A stretch of DNA of 64,000 nt from Devosia oryzisoli. Its GTDB lineage: Bacteria > Pseudomonadota > Alphaproteobacteria > Rhizobiales > Devosiaceae. Numbering within the stretch: the first letter of the stretch is position 1; each line of letters opens with the position of its first letter. Location: NCBI RefSeq assembly GCF_014837245.1, contig NZ_JACYFU010000001.1, forward strand, positions 186,001-250,000, given 5' to 3'. Shown in pieces: positions 52,699-60,762 of the stretch. The position numbers were made by a program, and so were the translations under genes. A model generated the notes under the pieces. The model saw only the letters and a program-made list of their open reading frames with translations. It was not told where the DNA came from and made no database searches.

Positions 52699-54912
52699 AT
52701 GGACGCAAGGATCGAAACCACCCGCTTCAAGGTGGAAGGCATGGATTGCGCCAGCTGTGCTTCAAAGGTGGATACGGCGGCACGTCGCGTTGAAGGAGTT
52801 GAGGACGTATCCGTGTCCGTCGTGTCGGGCACCATGTCGGTGAAGCACTCGGACGCCGCCGATCTTGCCGATCTTGCCCGACGTGTCTCCAACCTTGGCT
52901 ATCCGACTCGCCAGCTGCAGAGCACATCCACTGCGCGACCCGTGGACCAGCATCGCGACGGCCATGGCGATCATGACGATCAGGCAGGCGACAGTCATCT
53001 TCATCTGCATGGCGACGAGGATGCCGACGAGGGCATACCGTGGTGGCGCACACGAAAGGCGATCTTGACGGCGTCCTGCGGCATCGCACTGCTGCTGGCC
53101 TACCTCGTGGGCCGGGTCGTCCCGGATGTCGGGCACTGGGCGTTCCTGGTCGCGCTACTGGTGGGCTTGGTCCCGATCGGTCGCCGTGCCGTCGCCGGCG
53201 CCATGGCCGGCAGCCCGTTCTCCATCGAAACGCTGATGTCGATCGCCGCCATGGGAGCTGTGGTCATCGGCGCCACGGAAGAAGCGGCTACGGTTGTCCT
53301 GCTTTTCCTCGTCGGGGAAATGCTGGAAGGCTTCGCAGCTGGCCGGGCCCGTGCCAGCATCAAGGGTCTGGCCGATCTGGTGCCCAAGACGGCGCTGCTG
53401 GTCGATGGCGACGGGGTTCGTGAAGTCCAGGCATCAAGTCTTGCCCTGAAGCAGGTGGTGCTGGTGCGCCCCGGCGACCGCATCCCGGCGGATGGCGCGA
53501 TCGTCGAGGGCCGCGGTGCCATCGACGAGGCACCGGTCACCGGTGAAAGCGTCCCCAAGAGCAAGGGCGTCGGCGACACTGTTTTCGCCGGCACCATCAA
53601 CACCGACACCGCCATCAGGGTGCGCGTCGCCGCTGCCGCTGCCGACAACACCATTTCCAGGGTCATCGCCCTGGTGGAGGAGGCACAGGAATCCAAGGCA
53701 CCGACCGAGCGCTTCATCGATCGGTTCTCCAAGATCTACACGCCCGGCGTTCTGCTGGTCGGCGCCTTGGTCGCCACTGTGCCGCCGCTGCTGATGGGCG
53801 CATCCTGGAGCGAGTGGGTCTACAAGGGCCTCGCCATCCTTCTGATTGGCTGCCCCTGCGCGCTGGTGATCTCCACCCCTGCCGCCATCGCTGCGGCCCT
53901 GTCTGCCGGTGCCCGTCGCGGGTTGCTGCTCAAGGGCGGGGCGGTACTCGAGCAGCTCCGCACCATCACCATGGTCGCCATGGACAAGACCGGTACGCTG
54001 ACCGAAGGGAAGCCGAAGGTCACCGATATCTTGGCCATCGGCCGCAGCGAGACCCAGGTGCTTTCGATGGCTGCGGCGCTCGAGACGGGTTCGAGCCATC
54101 CGCTCGCCCTCGCCATTCTCGCCAGGGCCAAGGCGGACAAGGCACCCGTGCCTCCGGGTTTCGATCTTGCCGCGGTTCCCGGTAAGGGCGTCACCGGCAG
54201 CATCGGCACCGACAAGGCCTTCCTCGGTTCGGTTGAGGCAGCCGCGGAGCGCACCACCATTCCGGAAGACGTGCGCACCCGCATCACCGCCCTCAACGAC
54301 GAGGGCAAGACCGTCTCCGTGCTCCTCGCAAACGACTCCCTCGCGGGCATCTTCGCAATTCGGGATGAGCCGCGTGCCGATGCCAAACCCGGCTTGCAGG
54401 CGCTGAGGGACGCCGGAGTGGGAACGGTGATGCTCACCGGCGACAACCAGCGCACCGCCAGTGCCATCGGTGCCTCGCTCGGCATGGACGTGCGCGCCGG
54501 CCTCCTACCGGAGGACAAGCAGCGGATCGTTCGAGAGCTTCAATCGCAAGGCAAGGTCGTGGCCAAGGTGGGCGATGGCATCAACGACGCACCGGCACTG
54601 GCTGCCGCCGATGTCGGCATCGCTATGGGCGGCGGCACCGACGTGGCGCTCGAGACTGCCGATGCCGCAGTGCTGCATGGCCGCGTAACTGACATCGCCG
54701 ACATGATCAACTTGTCGAAAGCGACGATGGCGAACATCGGGCAGAACATCACCCTGGCGCTCGGGCTCAAGGCCGTGTTCCTCGTGACGACTGTCATCGG
54801 CGTGACCGGCCTTTGGCCTGCCATCCTTGCGGACACGGGTGCAACCGTGCTGGTAACTGCGAACGCCATGCGCCTCCTGGCCTGGCGGGGCAGCCGGTCG
54901 CATTCCGTCTGA
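52699..54912 (+). CDS. zntA: Zn/Cd/Pb-exporting P1B-type ATPase
   Basis: A 737-residue metal pump. It has an N-terminal HMA domain (GMDCASC, Cys17 and Cys20) and a His/Asp-rich linker (residues 80-112). The metal motif CPC lies at about 385-387 and the phosphorylated Asp in DKTGTLTEG at about 429. The HP motif is in SSHPLALAI and the hinge is VGDGINDAPAL. This is the ZntA/CadA class. The start at 52699 has AAGGAG upstream and lies after the promoter; the earlier ATG at 52660 falls in the -10 box. The first gene of an operon with PCuAC and SCO. Confidence 0.95.
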   Translation: MDARIETTRFKVEGMDCASCASKVDTAARRVEGVEDVSVSVVSGTMSVKHSDAADLADLARRVSNLGYPTRQLQSTSTARPVDQHRDGHGDHDDQAGDSHLHLHGDEDADEGIPWWRTRKAILTASCGIALLLAYLVGRVVPDVGHWAFLVALLVGLVPIGRRAVAGAMAGSPFSIETLMSIAAMGAVVIGATEEAATVVLLFLVGEMLEGFAAGRARASIKGLADLVPKTALLVDGDGVREVQASSLALKQVVLVRPGDRIPADGAIVEGRGAIDEAPVTGESVPKSKGVGDTVFAGTINTDTAIRVRVAAAAADNTISRVIALVEEAQESKAPTERFIDRFSKIYTPGVLLVGALVATVPPLLMGASWSEWVYKGLAILLIGCPCALVISTPAAIAAALSAGARRGLLLKGGAVLEQLRTITMVAMDKTGTLTEGKPKVTDILAIGRSETQVLSMAAALETGSSHPLALAILARAKADKAPVPPGFDLAAVPGKGVTGSIGTDKAFLGSVEAAAERTTIPEDVRTRITALNDEGKTVSVLLANDSLAGIFAIRDEPRADAKPGLQALRDAGVGTVMLTGDNQRTASAIGASLGMDVRAGLLPEDKQRIVRELQSQGKVVAKVGDGINDAPALAAADVGIAMGGGTDVALETADAAVLHGRVTDIADMINLSKATMANIGQNITLALGLKAVFLVTTVIGVTGLWPAILADTGATVLVTANAMRLLAWRGSRSHSV

Positions 54913-54953
54913 CCTGTCGAGGCGGTATTCTCCAGGAAAAGGGATCGGACCAC

Positions 54954-55430
54954 ATGAAGCTATTTGTCACCATCGCCTTGATCGGCATCCTTACGGCAGG
55001 GAGCGGATTCGCCCATGACTTCACGCAAGGTTCGATCTATCTCGACCATCCCATGATCGAGGAGGCCCCGCCGAACGCGCCGGTACTCGGCGGATACCTC
55101 TCCATCCAGAACATGGGCGACACCGATGACCGCCTCGTCGCCATCGAGAGCAGCGCTGCCGAGAAGGTGGAGATTCATCGGTCGACCGTGACCGATGGCA
55201 TCGCGCGCATGCAGCCCATGAAGGAAGGCCTCGTCATCCCCGCCGGTGAGACCGTTTGGTTGGACAACGGCATGCATGCCATGTTCGTCCAACCTGTCGA
55301 GCGGTACCGCGCCGGCGACGAGGTGCCGGCGACGCTGGTGTTCGAGAAGGCTGGTCGCATCGACGTTACGTTCAAGGTGGAGGAGCGGTCCACCGGATCC
55401 GGCGCTGCTCATGAAGGTCACGGCCAATGA
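54954..55430 (+). CDS. periplasmic copper chaperone PCu(A)C
   Basis: A 158-residue protein with a signal peptide (ALIGILTAGSGFA). It has the complete copper motif H-x10-M-x21-H-x-M: His75, Met86, His108 and Met110. PCu(A)C delivers Cu(I) to the CuA or CuB site of cytochrome oxidase together with SCO proteins. The tail AAHEGHGQ adds histidines. The stop overlaps the SCO gene start. Confidence 0.93.
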   Translation: MKLFVTIALIGILTAGSGFAHDFTQGSIYLDHPMIEEAPPNAPVLGGYLSIQNMGDTDDRLVAIESSAAEKVEIHRSTVTDGIARMQPMKEGLVIPAGETVWLDNGMHAMFVQPVERYRAGDEVPATLVFEKAGRIDVTFKVEERSTGSGAAHEGHGQ

Positions 55431-56026
55431 CCGGCTTGCGCAGGCTTCGAGGTATCCTTTGGCTGCTGGTGGCGATCGCAGCTGCCGGCGCTGCCTTCCT
55501 GGCTTTTGGCCCCCGGTTCGCGCCAGCGAACGCTGGGGAAGCCATCTATGCCAAGCCCTTTTCGTTGGTGAACCAGGACGGCGCTCCGTTCACGCAGGCC
55601 GACTTCCTCGGCAGGCCTTCGGCGTTTTTCTATGGCTTCAGCCATTGCCCCGACGTCTGCCCCACTGCCCTGGCCGAGATGTCGGCCATCCTCGAGGCGC
55701 TCGGACCGGATGCGGACAAGCTGCAGGTCGTCTTCGTCTCCGTCGATCCGGAGCGGGACACGCCGGAGATCATGAAGGACTATGTGGAGTACTTCGACCC
55801 TCGCATCGCCGGCCTGACCGGCGAACTCGACGAAGTCACCAAGATGACCCGCGACCGCTATATCTTCTTTGAGAAGGTGCCCACCGAAGACGGCGACTAC
55901 CAGATGGAGCACCAGGCATCGATCCAGCTGGTGACGGCGGACGGTCGCTTCTTCGGCACCCTTGCTGCCGAGGAAGGCTTCGAGGTCAGGCTGGCCAAAG
56001 TTCGTCGCCTCATTGCCGAGGGATAA
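55427..56026 (+). CDS. SCO1/SenC family copper/thiol protein
   Basis: A 199-residue protein anchored by an N-terminal helix (residues 9-28). The thioredoxin-like domain has GFSHCPDVCPTAL, with Cys74 and Cys78, and the distant His is probably in MEHQASIQLV. SCO proteins assist CuA assembly with PCu(A)C. The two genes overlap by 4 bases, consistent with a paired function. Confidence 0.94.
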   Translation: MTGLRRLRGILWLLVAIAAAGAAFLAFGPRFAPANAGEAIYAKPFSLVNQDGAPFTQADFLGRPSAFFYGFSHCPDVCPTALAEMSAILEALGPDADKLQVVFVSVDPERDTPEIMKDYVEYFDPRIAGLTGELDEVTKMTRDRYIFFEKVPTEDGDYQMEHQASIQLVTADGRFFGTLAAEEGFEVRLAKVRRLIAEG

Positions 56027-56040
56027 CGCCCATCCCAGCG

Positions 56041-56316
56041 TCACCTCACGTCACGATCGGGAATCTCACGGCTAGCAGGGACCCGATGCACGCCTTCGGG
56101 TTCGTCTTCGCCACTGAACCTGATGCCGGCACGCTCCAAAGCCTCTTTCATGGCCACGACGCTGGTGGGCATCACCCTGTTGCCACCGTTCTCGTAGGCC
56201 GCCACGGTCCGGCGACCGATGCCGCTATGCCCCGCAAGCTCCTGCTGACTCCAGTCGACGAGGGCTCGTCCTGCCCGGATCTGGGCGGGAGTTGGATGGT
56301 GCTGCTGTTGGCTCAA
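56041..56316 (-). CDS. XRE-family helix-turn-helix protein
   Basis: A 91-residue single-domain regulator with the lambda-Cro-type HTH: QIRAGRALVDWSQQELAGHSGIGRRTVAAYENG. It is divergent from the TnsA-like operon starting at 56556. The 240-base gap holds a 10-base palindrome and a MerR-like dyad. It may control the operon, itself, or both. Confidence 0.88.
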   Translation of the reverse strand: MSQQQHHPTPAQIRAGRALVDWSQQELAGHSGIGRRTVAAYENGGNRVMPTSVVAMKEALERAGIRFSGEDEPEGVHRVPASREIPDRDVR

Positions 56317-56379
56317 GACGCCGTTCCGAATCGTTCTGATGATAACCGAAACTTAACGCAATCGGCGTTCGTTGCACAA

Positions 56380-56389
56380 AATGTACATT
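56380..56389. promoter_or_regulatory. palindrome, possible XRE operator
   Basis: AATGTACATT is a perfect 10-base palindrome located six bases upstream of the TTGACT box of the plus-strand operon and 64 bases from the XRE gene start. Its place between divergent genes fits a binding site for the XRE protein. Confidence 0.45.
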
Positions 56390-56394
56390 GCGGC

Positions 56395-56429
56395 TTGACT
56401 CCCGCCGTAAATACCTATAGTGACTAGAG
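56395..56429. promoter_or_regulatory. promoter-like segment with MerR-like dyad
   Basis: TTGACT (56395-56400) and TATAGT (56416-56421) are 15 bases apart on the plus strand. The core CCTATAGTGACTAGAG (56414-56429) matches the dyads of the four MerR-type promoters of the island. The plus-strand -35 is not in the same register as theirs, so orientation and regulator are uncertain. Confidence 0.45.
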
Positions 56430-56555
56430 CATTGGAAGCCGCAGGTGCCCATCGATCAGGCACCACAACAAGACCTTCCCCCGCGTGCATAGCCCGCACG
56501 ACGTCCTGAATATTCATCGTGTTCGGCCTGTTCGTAGCATGCAGGGAGTGAACCT

Positions 56556-57074
56556 GTGTCTTTGTTCGTGCGTCCCCAAGACCTTAAATCGAAATCCCGT
56601 ACGCTGCGCCACCGGGATACCCGGCGGAAGCTTTCGTCCATCCTGTTCGACTCGCTCTCCCGGCTGGACGAAGTGGCCGTGATCGGCTCGGATCCCCTCG
56701 TCACCCATTTCGCTGTGTCCTTGGGGCTGGAGGCTGCCTCGTTGGCGACCTGCCAGGCCATGCTCGACGAGCGACCGGTGACCTTGGTCGGCGTTCCCTC
56801 ACGTCACTGGTTCCGTCCTGAAGCCATGAAGCTCCTTCTGGCGCTGAAGGGGTCCATGGAGAAGTGCGGTAGGCCCTGCGTGCTCCTTCCACAACGCGCC
56901 ATAGCCATGCTTCCCGTCCGGGACGCCACCAGCGAGAAGGCCCGCATCTTGATCGAGTTGATCCGCGATCCGGTGCGGATGGGCGTCGACCTGGCCTGCT
57001 ACGACAAGCACGTCGGGGATCCCGTTGGATGCCGGGCGATGCAGCTGCTCACCGGTCACGACTGCGTCTTCTGA
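56556..57074 (+). CDS. TnsA-fold-like protein, catalytic residues absent (paralogue 1)
   Basis: A 172-residue protein with a GTG start (GGGAG upstream). I find no direct named match. Its middle (RPVTLVGVPSRHW then LLLALKGSMEKCGRPCVLLP) aligns with the protein encoded at 57421 and, through that one, with the nuclease core of the TnsA at 61015. The position of the ExK catalytic pair reads LVGVP (Gly79, Pro81), so nuclease activity is not expected. The last 45 residues form a helical, winged-helix-like end. It starts a five-gene operon. Confidence 0.55.
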   Translation: MSLFVRPQDLKSKSRTLRHRDTRRKLSSILFDSLSRLDEVAVIGSDPLVTHFAVSLGLEAASLATCQAMLDERPVTLVGVPSRHWFRPEAMKLLLALKGSMEKCGRPCVLLPQRAIAMLPVRDATSEKARILIELIRDPVRMGVDLACYDKHVGDPVGCRAMQLLTGHDCVF

Positions 57075-57132
57075 TCCGTCCGCGTCATCGACCTTCTTGA
57101 TGGTCTCGAGCTTTCGAGCCGGAGGAAACCTC

Positions 57133-57363
57133 ATGCCCGCAAACGCGACGAATGCTTCGTCGGAAGCACAGGCCTTGCTGTCGCAACTGATCTATCGCGC
57201 CGGCTTCGACCGCCATGAGCTGGAGATCGTCGAAGCCGAAGACGGCGGGTTCATCCGCTTTCCTGCCGGAACGGACCCCATGACCTTCAAAGTCCGGGAC
57301 CTCGGGCACATGCTCAAGTCCTACGGACTGCCCTACGAGATCATGACCGACCCGGCGACCTAG
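57133..57363 (+). CDS. small unknown protein in TnsA-like/AAA operon
   Basis: A 76-residue protein with GGAGG six bases before the ATG. It is predicted to be alpha/beta: SEAQALLSQLIYRAGF then VRDLGHMLKSYGLPYEIM. No family is recognised. It sits between the two TnsA-like paralogues and is likely co-transcribed with them. Confidence 0.6.
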   Translation: MPANATNASSEAQALLSQLIYRAGFDRHELEIVEAEDGGFIRFPAGTDPMTFKVRDLGHMLKSYGLPYEIMTDPAT

Positions 57364-57420
57364 ACGCCAGCTCGTCTTCGCTCTCGAACTCACCGTTTTC
57401 GTTCAACATGGAGACCTCGC

Positions 57421-58029
57421 ATGCTCGATGCCGATGCTGCACGCCTACCGTCCGGCCCTGCCCATGCCGGCGCTACCTCCGGACGACGCCGTCGTTCCCT
57501 GCGCCAGTCCGCGGAGGCCCTGGTCCTGGTCCACCCTTCGGTCAGGCGCCTCACCGACGATCGGGTGCCTGACGACCTGGCCGATGATCTCATGATCGCC
57601 GCGGAGGACTTCACCGCCATCAAGGTCGCCCTTGGCCGGCGCGAGGTCTACCTGGTCTGCGTTTGCAACGCGGCCTGGCGCGGCCATGGCAGGCATGCCT
57701 TCTTGGAACTGAAGGCACTGGCCGCAACCATGGGCCACACGATCGTGCTGGTGCCGGAATCGTTCATCCGCCGCGAGCCCCGCCTGACCAACGCCATGAT
57801 GATCGCGGGTGCCGAAGGTGCCGAGATCGGCTTGACCGACCGCATGAAGCTGTTGGCCCACCTGATCGACAACGGCGGCAGCGCACCTTTGCTGGACCTG
57901 GCGGTGATGGTACGCGGGGAGGAGCCGATCTCGGCCATAATGGCCCTGGTCGTCGAAGGCGGCCTCTATGTCGACCTCGACAAGCCGATCCTTCCCGCCA
58001 CCGAAGTGCACCTGGTGCAGCCGCTATGA
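57421..58029 (+). CDS. TnsA-like protein without catalytic residues (paralogue 2)
   Basis: A 202-residue protein. Residues 75-120 (REVYLVCVCNAAW, LELKALAATMGHTIVLVPES) align with the TnsA core at 61015 (NMAMLVEVKTD, LTREVYHRLGWGFVTVRQSD). The catalytic E-x-K becomes C-x-C (Cys80, Cys82). The C-terminal winged-helix part ends YVDLDKPILPATEVHLV, parallel to HIGLDNDLRPDTRVRLV in the true TnsA. The phrase IRREPRLTNAMM also fits TnsA-like C-termini. I infer a non-catalytic TnsA homologue, perhaps a structural partner. Confidence 0.6.
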   Translation: MLDADAARLPSGPAHAGATSGRRRRSLRQSAEALVLVHPSVRRLTDDRVPDDLADDLMIAAEDFTAIKVALGRREVYLVCVCNAAWRGHGRHAFLELKALAATMGHTIVLVPESFIRREPRLTNAMMIAGAEGAEIGLTDRMKLLAHLIDNGGSAPLLDLAVMVRGEEPISAIMALVVEGGLYVDLDKPILPATEVHLVQPL

Positions 58030-58367
58030 GCCGGCGCCACCAGGCCGTGAACTTTTTAGGCGCCGATCCCCTCGCCACCGCGGATCGACTCGAAGCCTTG
58101 GCGGCGGACCTTCGCCGGCTTGCATCCGGTCACGCTCCGTCTGCCGCGCAACTGGCGGAGGCGCCCACGCTCGGGGAATGGGGCGTGCTGTCGCGCTCCG
58201 GCATCGCCCTGGTCGGCACGGTCAAAGGACACCCGAGGATCGCGGACCATCGCCCTGCGATCACTTCCGAGCTTTTCGCCATCGACGGGGACGAACGCTG
58301 GGCGAGGACGATGAGCCGGTACTACCTGCTCGAGCCGCGCCGCACCGGGGAGAAACAGCATGGGTGA
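58026..58367 (+). CDS. small unknown protein, operon gene 4
   Basis: A 113-residue protein linked to the gene before it by an ATGA overlap and to the gene after it by an 8-base overlap. A helical start (ADRLEALAADLRRLASG) precedes a conserved-looking block GHPRIADHRPAITSELFAI ... ERWARTMSRYYLLEP. I do not recognise an established function. The tight coupling suggests that it works with the AAA+ protease. Confidence 0.65.
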   Translation: MSRRHQAVNFLGADPLATADRLEALAADLRRLASGHAPSAAQLAEAPTLGEWGVLSRSGIALVGTVKGHPRIADHRPAITSELFAIDGDERWARTMSRYYLLEPRRTGEKQHG

Positions 58368-60315
58368 GCTCGACGATTTGGTTTTCCCCGAGGAGCAGCA
58401 TGAGATGAGGACGATTAAGAACACCAAGGACGAGCGCACGATCCAGGAGCGGCTGGCCGATCTCGTGGTCGAGCGCACTCTCCCCAAGTCGGTGCGCAAC
58501 GCGTTGGCCAAGGGCACGAGCGGGCACCTGGTGGTCGTAGTGCCCTCAACGGAATGGCAGGAGCCGATCGGCGAGGCCATTGCGGAGCTGCACGACACGG
58601 TCCATTCGGTTTACCCCGGCGGTCCGAAGGCGGCTAAGGACGACCGCAAGGCGGTCAAGTTCCATCTGGAAGCCGGTCACGTGGTGGTCGGGGTGGCGGT
58701 CACGCCGTCTACCCTTCCACCGTTGCTGCGCACCGTGGCATCCGTGACGGTGACCGTGCCCGCTCCGGACCCTGCCTTGTTGCGGAGTTTCCTTCGGAGC
58801 GTCTGCACCGGTCCGGTTCCCCGCGGCCTCGATGCACTCAACGTCGGCGCCCTCGACTTCGACGAGATCTGCTCCCTCGTTTCCTTCCAGGCGGATGCCG
58901 CCGGCGTGGTGGAGAAGCTTGGCCGGGCCATCGCCAACAAGACCGGGATGACCCGCGGCGACGAGGTCCTGCCCTCGATGGAGGAGGCTGTCGAATTCGG
59001 TGACGCTCGTCTCTGGGCGCAGGACCTCAAGATCGACCTGGCAGACGTCGCCGCACACCGGATCGGGTGGGCCGACGTCGACCGCGGTATTGTCCTCCAT
59101 GGCCCGCCGGGCACGGGCAAGACCACATACGCCCGGTCGTTGGGGCAATATCTCGGCATTCCGGTTGTCATCGGCAGCATTGCCGACCTGTTCGCCAGTA
59201 CAACCGGCTATCTTGATACTGTCATTCGCGCACAGCGCGATCTATTCGAGCGGGCGAGATCCGCCGCGCCATGCCTATTGTTCCTGGATGAGCTGGACCA
59301 GGTGCCTAATCTTGATGCCACTGACAGCAAGAATAGGGATTATTGGGCTCCGGTCGTCGCCGATTTCTTGATTGCATTGGACGGTGCGGTGGCCGAGAGG
59401 GCCGGCGTCATCGTGGTCGGAGCGACAAATCGGCTGCATGCGATTTCGCCCGCCATCTTACGAAACGGGCGCCTCGAACGAGCCGTTTTCCTGGGTCCGC
59501 CAGGTCCGGATGGAGCAGTGCGCATCCTCCGGCATCACCTCGGCTCGGCACTCCCTGGTGCCGACCTCGGCGACGTCGCCGCGATCTGCGCCAGTCGCGC
59601 GATGACGGGTGCGGACATCATGGATGTCGTCCGCAGCGCCCGCCGCCGGGCCCGCCGCGCCGACCAAGAGATCACGCTCGACGACCTCAAGTCGGTCCTG
59701 ATGCCCGGCGGGGAAACATCGCCCGAAGTGGCGAGGCGTATCGCCGTCCACGAGTCCGGCCATGCCCTCCTTGCCGCACTGCACATGCCCGAGAGCCTGA
59801 ACCTGGTCACAATCGAACCCGGTGGTGCCGGCGCCAACAGCGGCGGTCACACCCAACTGGCGGTACCAGGAACGCGAATCGAGACCATTGTCGAACTCGA
59901 GAACAGGGTGGAGATGCTTCTGGCCGGACGGGCAGCCGAGATTCTCATCTATGGCTCCCCCAGCTCGGGTGCGGGCGGTTCCGGCTCGAGCGACCTGGCG
60001 CTGGCGGTTCAGACGTTGGCGGTCGCTTACCTCACTCTCGGCCTGATCGACGGCACGCCACGTTGGCGCTGCGAACCCGATGAGGTGATGCTGCACCTCA
60101 TGCGCGACCCCATCGCCTGCCATGCAGTCGAGACCCGACTCGGCATTCTGGCCGACAGGTCCCTGAAGACGCTCACCGCGAATCGGGATGCGCTCTGCAG
60201 GCTATCTGACGCATTGCTGGCGCGAAGAACCGTCAACCGCGATGACATCCTGGCGATCGTCGACACCAAAACAGGGTCTGAAAGCTCTGCCTCCATGCCT
60301 CGCAAGCGTTACTGA
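58360..60315 (+). CDS. FtsH-like AAA+ protein with M41 zinc protease domain, soluble
   Basis: A 651-residue protein with no membrane helix. An unknown N-terminal domain covers residues 1-200. The AAA+ domain follows: Walker A GPPGTGKT at 248-255, Walker B LLFLDELD at 306-313, and the arginine-finger region ILRNGRLERAV near 366. The C-terminal part is an M41 peptidase with the zinc motif HESGH at 464-468 and a probable third ligand Asp in GSSDLALAV near 545. FtsH is membrane-anchored and regulates sigma-32, LpxC and others. This copy differs by being soluble and operon-linked to TnsA-like genes. It may unfold or degrade a partner in that system. Confidence 0.9.
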   Translation: MGELDDLVFPEEQHEMRTIKNTKDERTIQERLADLVVERTLPKSVRNALAKGTSGHLVVVVPSTEWQEPIGEAIAELHDTVHSVYPGGPKAAKDDRKAVKFHLEAGHVVVGVAVTPSTLPPLLRTVASVTVTVPAPDPALLRSFLRSVCTGPVPRGLDALNVGALDFDEICSLVSFQADAAGVVEKLGRAIANKTGMTRGDEVLPSMEEAVEFGDARLWAQDLKIDLADVAAHRIGWADVDRGIVLHGPPGTGKTTYARSLGQYLGIPVVIGSIADLFASTTGYLDTVIRAQRDLFERARSAAPCLLFLDELDQVPNLDATDSKNRDYWAPVVADFLIALDGAVAERAGVIVVGATNRLHAISPAILRNGRLERAVFLGPPGPDGAVRILRHHLGSALPGADLGDVAAICASRAMTGADIMDVVRSARRRARRADQEITLDDLKSVLMPGGETSPEVARRIAVHESGHALLAALHMPESLNLVTIEPGGAGANSGGHTQLAVPGTRIETIVELENRVEMLLAGRAAEILIYGSPSSGAGGSGSSDLALAVQTLAVAYLTLGLIDGTPRWRCEPDEVMLHLMRDPIACHAVETRLGILADRSLKTLTANRDALCRLSDALLARRTVNRDDILAIVDTKTGSESSASMPRKRY

Positions 60316-60326
60316 GCGCATCCCGG

Positions 60327-60395
60327 TGTGACTTTTCAGCAACAAAATGTGAATTCTGTGGACACTCGAAATCTTCGTTTTTTCCGGTGTCAACA
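60327..60395. repeat. candidate Tn7-like transposon end
   Basis: TGTGACTTTTCAGCAAC begins 12 bases after the protease stop and resembles the TGTCATTTTCAG terminus of Tn402/Tn5053-type elements. Related short motifs follow: TGTGAA at 60349, TGTGGACAC at 60357 and GGTGTCAAC at 60386. Tn7-like elements begin with 5'-TGT and carry several transposase sites near each end, with tnsA reading inward. The matching opposite end is outside the window. Confidence 0.45.
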
Positions 60396-60531
60396 TTGGA
60401 TCGGCGAATCAGGGAACCGGCTGTCGGAAGCGCCCCTCAAGGCATCACCAGACCCGACTGGCACGGTCGAGTCTCAATCCGACACCGACCGCCGGATCCA
60501 GGCCTCGCTCTTAAAGTAACACATTAAAAAA

Positions 60532-60559
60532 TTGACATAAGGTAGAGTCCAGACTCCAC
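60532..60559 (+). promoter_or_regulatory. TTGACA box followed by an 18-base dyad
   Basis: TTGACA (60532-60537) lies four bases before the dyad GTAGAGTC-CA-GACTCCAC (60542-60559). A -10 box at normal distance is not obvious. The arrangement looks like an operator overlapping a promoter that would drive tnsA. Confidence 0.45.
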
Positions 60560-60571
60560 CATTCCGGGTGC

Positions 60572-60605
60572 GCCCTCACCAGAAAAAATCGTGGAGGGCC
60601 TTTTC
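60572..60605 (+). terminator. attenuator-like hairpin
   Basis: GCCCTCACC and GTGGAGGGC can pair, with one bulge, around a loop of AGAAAAAATC. CTTTTC follows. It lies just after the TTGACA/dyad segment and could act as an attenuator or weak terminator before tnsA. Confidence 0.45.
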
Positions 60606-60680
60606 AACCCTAGGTTCTTCCGCAGATGATGATGGCGGATTCGAACGGAGCCTAGTCCGAAGAGAATACCAGAAAATGAA

Positions 60681-60706
60681 AACGCCCCGGATTTCTCCAG
60701 GGCGTT
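60681..60706. terminator. hairpin with weak T-rich flank on the minus strand
   Basis: AACGCCC and GGGCGTT form a seven-base-pair stem with a 12-base loop. Read on the minus strand it is followed by TTCATTTTC, so it could be a weak terminator in that direction, or a plus-strand leader hairpin. Confidence 0.4.
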
Positions 60707-60762
60707 GAAAATACCGACGACCCCACCCAGCCTGCAAGCAAAAGGGGTTCGTCCAAGCACTG

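Noticed and set aside
31187..60326. Treating the whole metal and defence region as cargo of the Tn7-like element
   Set aside because: tnsA and tnsB read rightward from about 61 kb, so in the usual layout the element lies to the right of 60327. The opposite end would have to be reversed to include this region.
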